64,000 bases of DNA. Source: Hyparrhenia diplandra (lineage: Eukaryota; Streptophyta; Magnoliopsida; Poales; Poaceae). Below the pieces are notes generated by a model that worked only from the letters and a program-made list of their open reading frames with translations, searched no databases and was not told where the DNA came from. Below, piece by piece: positions 57,702-64,000 of this stretch (the stretch's first letter is position 1; each line of letters starts with the position of its first letter). The translations under genes and the position numbers were made by a program. The stretch spans positions 1-64,000 of the forward strand of contig JADLZK010011203.1 of assembly GCA_015847255.1 (NCBI GenBank). Direction: 5' to 3'.

Positions 57702-58205
57702 TGAGACACTTTGGTATTAGTTTTTCCTTTCTTGAGTATAAATCTGGGCTAACCATTGATTTATCTCCTTTTTTTCCAACAAGAGAGACTCATTAGGAGT
57801 CTTCCGAAAAGCCATAGTCTTTCTCCTCTTTTTCTTAGCGAGACTTACTTTTTACATTTACTCGGAGATTTGATCAAGGATTCTTCTAAAGAATCTTTGT
57901 AATCCCACTCAAGGATATTATGATCGGCAATGATCTCATCTATTTCTTCTTCTTCCTCCTTATTATTTGAACTTTCTTACGCTATAACTTGTGAAGTGTG
58001 CTCATTGAGCTTTGATCTAGCATTTTCTAGATCCTTAAGCAATTCAATTTTATCAAAGCTTAAAGAATTATTTGCTATGCCCATTTTATTAGCAATGTTA
58101 GCAATTTGAGTATTTTGTGAATTGCAAAGGAATTCGAGAAGGACAAGAGGTAGCATTACCTTTGTCCTTTGTAATCTCTTGCAAGTTTCTTACGGGCCTG
58201 CTCAT

Positions 58206-58430
58206 TCACCTTGATTTGAGAGACCCCATTTGCCTTGATTCTTTTACTCGCCTTATGTCTTGCCACTTGTACCAACCATTGTTGTCATCTTGTCGACCCA
58301 TTATCTTTTCCACTTCTAGAGATTTTGCTTGCTCCTCCCAGTTCTCCCCACCAGTGAGAATTGCTTGGTCAGCTAATGTGTTCTTCTTCATTTTATCTGT
58401 ACACATTACCTGTTCTTCTGAGCATCTTTT
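58206..58430 (-). pseudogene. LINE ORF1 tail (truncated by the insertion end)
   Basis: The reading CSEEQVMCTDKMKKN, then GQDDNNGWYKWQDIRRVKES-like basic sequence, lies just inside the element end. It is consistent with the C-terminal nucleic-acid-binding part of a plant L1 ORF1. The open frame continues past the target duplication to 58496, but that part belongs to the flank if the duplication is right. Confidence is modest. Confidence 0.45.
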
Positions 58431-58559
58431 AACACATATGCTCTTGAGTTCACTATAATTAAAACAACCGTTACTAGTTGTTGTTTTTCCGTTCATGACG
58501 TTGAGGTTCTTGGATGAATTCCGAATTTTTTTATTTTAATAAACATGTAAGGTTTGTCA

Positions 58560-59440
58560 TGGAATTCTGTAAGTGGCACATACCAAAGGAAGAATGAATG
58601 CCAAGGAGAAGGAGTTCCGTAACCTCAAACAGGAGACCTATAGTGTTCAAGAGTACACAAACTGCTTCACTCATTTGATGCGCTATGTGTCACCTAAATG
58701 TGTCGCCTCTGATGTACTATTTCCTCAAGGGTTTGAGCAAACGCCTGAAGAATTCACTCGAGGGAATAGATTGTGATACCCTGGGGAAAATGATCAACAT
58801 GGCAAAAGAGATTAAGAAGGACCACATTGAGATCGACATGGGCCCTAATCGGAAGAAGCGATACTCGAGAGTACGCCATTTCCAGCCGGGGCACCCGGGC
58901 CGGAGGTCGCGTGAAGATGTGTACTCACCTACAGGCCAAGGAGATGGTATTCACACCACTATTTACCACAGTCTTGTTTAGAGCCCTAGCATGTGGGAGG
59001 CCGCTATACCCACCATTGCAGGTAGTGTGCCTTTCACTTGCTACGGTTATGGCCAACCAGGTCACCGGGTTGCCAAGTACCGAAGAAGGAACCCGCTCCA
59101 CCTGCTTTCGAGCAATCGTCGAGCTATTCAGCTCAGAGCCTTGGCAAGAAGGAAGCTACTACACCTATTCCTACAGGTAGCAATCCCAATGAATGCTATG
59201 TGTGTGGCCAGCCAGGACACAAGGCTTGCTAGTTCCCTGCAAGGGTGATTGTTGTAGCCTGCGAGTTCATCACTTGCTACGGTTGCGGGCAACCAGGTCA
59301 CAAGGCCTTCCAATGCCCTAGAAGGGGAACTACGGTGATAGCCCGAGAAACCGCCGATCCAGCTCAGGGTACTACATCCAAGAGTACCTCTGAAGCTACC
59401 CGCGGATATCCCAACCATCTCTCTGCCGTGGATGTCCCTA
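58560..59440 (+). pseudogene. Ty3/gypsy gag fragment with three zinc-knuckle copies
   Basis: Gag-type sequence is readable across frames: KEFRNLKQETYSVQEYTNCF and THLMRYVSP (58610-58695), then LKGLSKRLKNSLEGIDCDTL (about 58725-58785). Three copies of a zinc-knuckle block follow: TCYGYGQPGHRVAKY (59037-59081), ECYVCGQPGHKAC (59192-59230) and TCYGCGQPGHKAFQCP (59274-59321). Only the third keeps a full C-x2-C-x4-H-x4-C. No pol follows, because a CACTA-type sequence starts at 59558. This is a fragment of a chromovirus-like gag. Confidence 0.78.
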
Positions 59441-59574
59441 CCATGGAGAACGGTATGTTTTTATGTATACAGTTTATATTTCTTATCGCTTATAAAATTC
59501 TAGTATTGCATTTTCTATGCCTATTTTACAATGCTTGCACTAAACCCTAGTCTATCTCACTAGTCTGAGAATCG

Positions 59575-59790
59575 ACTTTTATTCCCGGCTCGTTAGGGCC
59601 TTTAGTAGTATGATTACGGGAAGGGAATACTGGCTTGGGGAGTAAAAGTATTGGAACCGGGACTAGAGGGGGCTTTTACTCCGGTTGGGGGTACCAACCA
59701 GGGAGTAAAAGCTTCGCCCAGCAACGTGGCCGACCCGGAGGCTTTACTCGGTTGGTACCCCCCAACCGAGTAAAGGTCTTTTTTTCGATT
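59575..59790. repeat. CACTA 2 subterminal repeats (left)
   Basis: Multiple direct and inverted copies of ggagtaaaag / cttttactcc, with ttcccggctcgttagggcc at the outer side. These are candidate binding sites for the accessory transposase. Confidence 0.7.
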
Positions 59791-59852
59791 CGCGTGTCAT
59801 TTGTTAATTTTAATTCCTAATAGCATTTGAATGGTGCTTATTAATTTGTAAT

Positions 59853-59970
59853 CTATATATATACATATATTAAAGCACACATATATATATATATTAAAGC
59901 ACACACATATAGATATATATTAAAGCACACACATATATTTATATATTAAAGCACACACATATATATTACA
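59853..59970 (+). repeat. Minisatellite, ~23-28 bp, four copies
   Basis: Copies of attaaagcacac alternate with (TA)n at about 59869, 59892, 59920 and 59945. Copy lengths vary through the TA runs. Confidence 0.85.
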
Positions 59971-60059
59971 CATTAGTGATTGTTCAAGCACAAATATATA
60001 TAAGTTGTTCATACATGTCTCGATTACATATTAAGATAATACTACATGTCCCGATTACA

Positions 60060-62133
60060 CGTGCAGAGGATCCTTTGGCGACCATTTGTCGTTGGTGTCG
60101 TTGTAGAACTTCGTGGGAAGGCTCTAGGATCCGGGTATTAATAAATCCGGCAATAGACTCTTGCATGGCTTCAAGATGCGTGTCTTTTAATGTTTTCTCC
60201 ATTAACCTCCTAAATGCGCAATTCGAGTAAAATAAAAAGTATTAGTATATATAAGATATGATTAGTTATTTAAATAACGACGTCAATAACAATGTGAGAC
60301 TTTGATGTACATACGTACCGTTCATGCTCGGTGTAATTGGTGGAATTTATCTCGATATTCTCGCAACAATATAATCCACAATGATTGGTCCCCTCGTGGT
60401 TGTTGTAGACCCCACTTTAAGATAAAAAAAGAGTCATTTGTCATATATATGAAGCAATATAGGGACTTGAATTAATGTAACCATATATACAAGTACATCT
60501 TGGGAATAGTTATACATTCGATTTTGCGGTTTCACGATCGGTCATATTATGTTCATGTTTTATCTCTGCCCAAACCCCGCACAATAGAACAAAAAACTTA
60601 GACTATTAATTAACACATAAGCAAAGGGTTTGAAATTCTTGAGTATATATAAAATTGACGAGGTTTACGCAATTACCGCTGAATTATTTTGATCATATCT
60701 TCGTACCAAGCTCGGGGCCATCTCAACGAGTCAAAGATTGTGAGATGACTTTTTGGTTGCTTTCGATGTGAAACAATATCTAGTGTCCTTTGCATGTGTA
60801 AACGGTTGAGCTAGCTAGAAAGAAAGGTTATTATGAAGAACATGATCGTCAATGTTAGGAACACTCACTTGAATCCGTATGGGAACATTACTACCCTCTT
60901 GTCGGTCTTGCGGTGTAACTTTCGAGGAACATCTTTTATATTTTTTACGTGTGTCTACTTTCAAACCATGTATTGATTTTGGTTTTTGTGTGCGATATAA
61001 GGATCAATGTATCCAATATCGATGACGCTCCTTGATTCGAAATGTTGAATCCAAGATCTACATATATGGTCGAGAAAGAGCATGGTATTAGACACATACA
61101 TATATTATGGGGACATATTGACATATTAGTAAAGCGAGAGAAAGAATCACTTACAAACAATAAATCTTTGAGGAGGCTTTTTGTCGAGGGAGGTCGGTGG
61201 AATAGTTGGTGCAATTCACAAAAAAAATCAACCCACATCACGTCATCGCCCGTTCCCCATTGGTTTCTTAGTCGACACCAAATTTGTCTTGTCCTTTTGC
61301 ACACAAGTCTAGGTACTTCTGTTTTAGCTCATACATTTGAGTACCCGAGGCTAGCACATCTATCGAGGATCCCATAGACTACGGCCCAATTGAAAGGTTC
61401 TATATTGGTCATCATCTCTTTTGTTGCGGTCTCAAAGATCACTCTGTTCATGTCGATACCACTAGCAAAATAGTACTCTAAAAAGCTCACCGGTATTAAG
61501 CGATGCACGGAAGGAAACTTTATGTACTACGTGTTTGAACCGTATTGATCGAACACTTCACCGGAAAGTGGTCATGACGTATCTCAAGTTGTGGAACACT
61601 TTGACTCTTCTTCCTTCTCTTTGGGTCAATTTCCTTGAATAGAGTGCGGTCAAAGTCTAAAAGTGGCGAGGGCTTGTTTGACTCCTTATCTTTCTTTTTC
61701 CTAGCTTCTATTTTTACGTCTTAGCACTCTTTGAGGTAGGAAGTAGGCCTTGACCTCCGCCGCCGCCGCCCGCGCCGCCGTCTTCGGGCACATTGACTTG
61801 AAGAATTTTTGGTTTATTTCTTTGACTTCGGCGTCCAATTCCTCCTTACTCATTTCCCCAAGCAATTTCTTGGGAATGAGCTTTCGTTCTTGGTCAATAT
61901 TTTTCTTCTCACTGTTGAAGGCGTAAGGTTGTCTTCTTAGTTGAGGCGACACTGCATCGCGTTGGAGGCGGTGATCGCACCTTTTGCGCGCCGGCGCCCG
62001 GAGGAGGTGGTGGTGGTGGTGGTGGTGGTGGTGGAGGCTGTGGCGCGCCTTGATGCGGCGGGGATGTCGTCGTGTCTTCTACCGGCCCATCGTAACCCTT
62101 TGCTAGGATTACTACGATCCTACGGGGAGCCAT
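60060..62133 (-). pseudogene. CACTA-borne gene with C-terminal Ulp1 (C48) peptidase-like domain, decayed
   Basis: It starts near MAPRRIVVILAKGYDGPVED (62133) with a polyproline run encoded at 62008-62040. A charged block EMSKEELDAEVKEINQKFF (about 61860-61800) comes next. A middle domain shows NIEPFNWAVVYGILDRCASL near 61420-61350 and CKRTRQIWCRLRNQWG with FFCELHQLFHRPPSTKSLL (61303-61160). Near 60410-60350 the reading LQQPRGTNHCGLYCCENI matches the active-site cysteine region of Ulp1-type peptidases carried by many plant CACTA elements. YNDTNDKWSPKDP near 60100-60065 closes the gene. Stops and gaps occur throughout, and the catalytic His and Asp were not located. The biological role of Ulp1 domains in these elements is unsettled. 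Confidence 0.65.
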
Positions 62134-62149
62134 CCTTTCCTTTGGGTTG

Positions 62150-62640
62150 TGGTAACTTCGGGAGGCACTTGCGGCATCGGCATCGGGAATAACAATTTAC
62201 CGTTTACGCCCATGCAATGAATTGCTTCTCAACGTCTCCTAGTTTTGTATCCCCGTCACCTCCTTCAATTTCAAGATCCACGTGGAGGGGCCGGGCGGCT
62301 GCGGCCGTGGGAGGCGCGGCCGAGTGATGGCGGGCGACCGGGGTCGGGCGAGGTGGCGTCGGAGGAGCTTGGGAGGCGGCGGCTGGCGTCGAGGGACGGG
62401 CGGGCGTCGTGAGAAGAGAGGGGCGTCCCGCCGGCGTCGTGTGGCGGTGCGTGGGCCGGAGGATGCAGCCGAGTCGGGGATGGTGGGGCGGCGATCAGCG
62501 TCGGGGAGGACGCGGCGAGGCGTCGGCGGGCGGCGTTGTTGGGGAGGATAGCGGCGTATCGGCGATGGCGATGACGGCGGCGGTGAGATCTCGTCGGGCG
62601 GAGGAAGAAGAACGCAGGCGCCCGAGTTATATACCACGGA
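62150..62640 (-). other. GC-rich leader of the CACTA 2 minus-strand gene
   Basis: Very GC-rich, with Pro/Arg-rich frames in all readings and no domain. Its position directly upstream of the ATG at 62133 and next to subterminal repeats fits a 5' UTR or promoter. Confidence 0.4.
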
Positions 62641-62830
62641 CTTCTACTCGGCTCCCCCTCAACAACCGGGAGTAGATCCCTTTACTCCGGGCTGCTCTCT
62701 GACGTAGGGAGTAGAAGTCCCCCCTTTACTCCCCGGTGTACTCACGGCCGGGAGTAAGGTGAATTTTGGCGGGACGTGAAATCGACCCACCTTTACTCCC
62801 GGGCCATGAATTCAGTAGGGAGTAAAAGTG
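62640..62830. repeat. CACTA 2 subterminal-type repeats (internal or right end)
   Basis: Repeated ctttactccc / gggagtaaaag words like those at 59575-59790. No CACTA/GTAGTG terminus follows at its right side. Confidence 0.65.
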
Positions 62831-63289
62831 ATTTTTCCCATTTCCGCCACCGTTTCATTCTTTGTGATTTTTTTTACATTTTCTTTTCATTTATTCACTA
62901 CAATTCATTATTAATAAATCAAATTACATAGCAATTTTAAAACGTTTGAAAATTTTAATTTAACTACACATTGTTTTACTCCACACTATAAAAATATGTA
63001 ACCTAAAAAATTTTTCCTTTTTCTATTGACTAGCTATGATAATGTAGTTAATAATCAATAATTCATTAATGCAAAATTGTTGCCATTAAATAAAATAATT
63101 AAATATAATGTATTTTGACGGGGAAAATTATTTTTACATTATACATGCGTAAAAATTCTCACATTACTTGTTTTTAAAAGTATATTCGTAGCATTGTCAA
63201 ACATTGTCAAATGGAACACACTAATAAAAATATTACGTCATAATTATTACAAATAGGGTTGTCTCAAAATACGATATTAAACAAACACT

Positions 63290-64000
63290 AAATTAAGTTG
63301 GCTTGTATCTTGTCCATGGAGTGTCTTCTTCATTGAGTAAGATGGAGGGATCCTTGCTCATTTTGAAAGGCACAATTCTGATTTGCTTCTCATAATCTTG
63401 ACATGTCCGACTTGTCCTCAATTCCTATGATGTTTGATTTACACGGAAGAACTATGTGGCGCTGGGCTCATCATTTGTTGGCTCCTTGTTGTTTTTCCCT
63501 TTCTTAGGTTTTGTAGCCATGTCTTTGACATAGAATACGACTTACATCTTTGGCGAGGACAAATGGTTTTCTTTATAATCTGTAGTTTTTAGATCCACTA
63601 TTGTTAGTCCATAATGTCGGGTCAACGGCTAAAGCCCCCGCTTAGGTCAACTTCACCCTTGGCACTTAAACAAAGGGACCTTGAAATTACCTCCATTGTC
63701 TAGTTCCCATATGTCCTCTATGCAGCCATAAAATGTTTCCTTCACCCCATTTGGGTCTTCGGCATCTATTCGAACACCTTTGTTTTGGTTGGTGCTCCTT
63801 TTATCTCTTCTTTGGTAAGACTAAAGCTAGCGAGGGGCCTAAGTATTGGCGTCCATCATCGTCCGTCGATCTTCGGTGTGTCCTTATGCTTCCGTACACA
63901 CCCATGAAGCCTAGTAGGTTGACACAAAGATTCTTTGTTAGGTGCATCACGTCAATTGCCGCTGCGAACCTCTAGGACTTGCCAATAGGGTAGCTCCCAA
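63290..64000 (-). pseudogene. TNP2 / DUF4216 region of CACTA 2 (partial, runs off the window)
   Basis: From the right edge, reading leftward: AIDVMHLTKNLCVNLLGFMG and VYGSIRTH (TNP2 core, about 63965-63885), then RIDAEDPNGVKETFYGCIED with IWELDNGGNFKVPLFKCQ (about 63770-63655). Pieces of the lysine-rich end follow to about 63300. DVMH-x-KN and the DUF4216 block identify the transposase. The two blocks are closer together than in an intact gene and are in changing frames, so sequence has been lost. Confidence 0.78.

Larger units (their letters stand above)
53677..58430 (-). mobile_element. L1-type LINE with 15-bp target duplication
   Basis: aacacatatgctctt occurs at 53662-53676 and at 58431-58445, directly flanking the element. 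Its 3' end is the poly(A) tail (a T run at 53675-53686 on the plus strand), preceded by the 3' UTR. Reading from 58430 leftward there is an ORF1-like tail, an endonuclease start (57701), the reverse transcriptase core and a zinc-finger C-terminus. At 4,754 bp it is shorter than a complete plant L1, and it starts inside ORF1, so it is probably 5'-truncated. Many frameshifts make it inactive. Confidence 0.85.
59558..64000 (-). mobile_element. Second CACTA element, left part (continues beyond window)
   Basis: CACTA at 59558 is followed by a stretch (59575-59790) dense in gggagtaaaag and its complement, the subterminal repeat style of a large grass CACTA family. Genes run on the minus strand: a TNP2 piece at the right edge (63290-64000) and a Ulp1-like relic (60060-62133). 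A second block of the same subterminal words lies at 62640-62830. No right-hand GTAGTG terminus is seen in the window. Either the element continues to the right with an internal subterminal block, or two copies are nested. The terminal repeat at 59558 is degenerate after the first five bases. Confidence 0.65.

Noticed and set aside
58431..58496. Continuation of LINE ORF1 past the right target duplication
   Set aside because: The frame stays open, but the 15-bp duplication at 58431-58445 marks the boundary; the extension is more likely chance.
59853..59970. CRISPR-like array
   Set aside because: Repeats are AT/AC minisatellite units with simple TA spacers in plant nuclear DNA.
62239..62637. 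Pro/Arg-rich minus-strand ORF
   Set aside because: Simple GC-rich leader of the CACTA gene, with equal-length frames on both strands and no family motif.
1..64000. A new defence or gene-cluster system
   Set aside because: No co-oriented group of intact genes with linked functions was seen; the P450 stands alone among transposons and lacks partner biosynthetic genes in the window.

Overview
The window looks like nuclear DNA of a grass, probably Oryza or a close relative (inference). The grounds are spliced plant genes (a CYP72A-type P450, a DYW-class PPR gene, DUF2985/PLAC8 membrane protein genes), GC-rich 5' coding ends, Ty3/gypsy chromovirus and copia remains, CACTA (En/Spm) elements, L1-type LINEs and a Stowaway-like MITE. 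No rRNA, tRNA, CRISPR or bacterial-type operon was seen.

Layout. 1-~7600: 3' half of a decayed chromovirus (pol with chromodomain remnant, then a long 3' LTR). 7600-8793: unassigned flank. 8794-19162: a complete CACTA transposon bounded by a 3-bp CGT target duplication. It carries decayed TNP2, a GRF zinc-finger gene on the opposite strand, a ~650-bp inverted repeat and a spliced Transposase_24-type gene. 19166-22700: unassigned GC-rich sequence, a 5'-truncated LINE with a 17-bp target duplication, and LINE RNase H and copia fragments. 23017-29521 (minus): a five-exon CYP72A-like gene with a 4.6-kb first intron and three single-base frameshifts. 29958-35711: a full-length but decayed gypsy element (LTRs, PBS, PPT, TATTT duplication) that appears to split a MITE. 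37461-39413 (minus): an intact 650-codon PPR-DYW gene, the best-supported host gene here. 39800-45100: mostly non-coding, with possible exon-like pieces. 45918-47402 and 49533-51275 (both minus): tandem DUF2985/PLAC8 genes, the first frameshifted and the second intact; between them lie a Stowaway-like MITE and three ~264-bp tandem repeats. 52857-53296: an unrecognised ORF fragment with a duplicated motif. 53677-58430 (minus): an L1-type LINE with a 15-bp target duplication. 58560-59440: a gypsy gag fragment with three zinc-knuckle copies. 59558-64000: part of a second CACTA element with a Ulp1-like peptidase relic and TNP2, both on the minus strand, running off the right edge.

There are only two clearly intact host protein genes (PPR-DYW and the second DUF2985/PLAC8). 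Most of the rest is nested transposon sequence, and five insertions can be placed to the base by their target duplications. Several host-gene lesions are single-base changes, some in homopolymers, so assembly error should be excluded before the P450 and the first DUF2985 copy are called pseudogenes. I did not find a convincing new biological system. The most interesting items are the hairpin and GRF gene inside the CACTA element and the CYP72A lesions.
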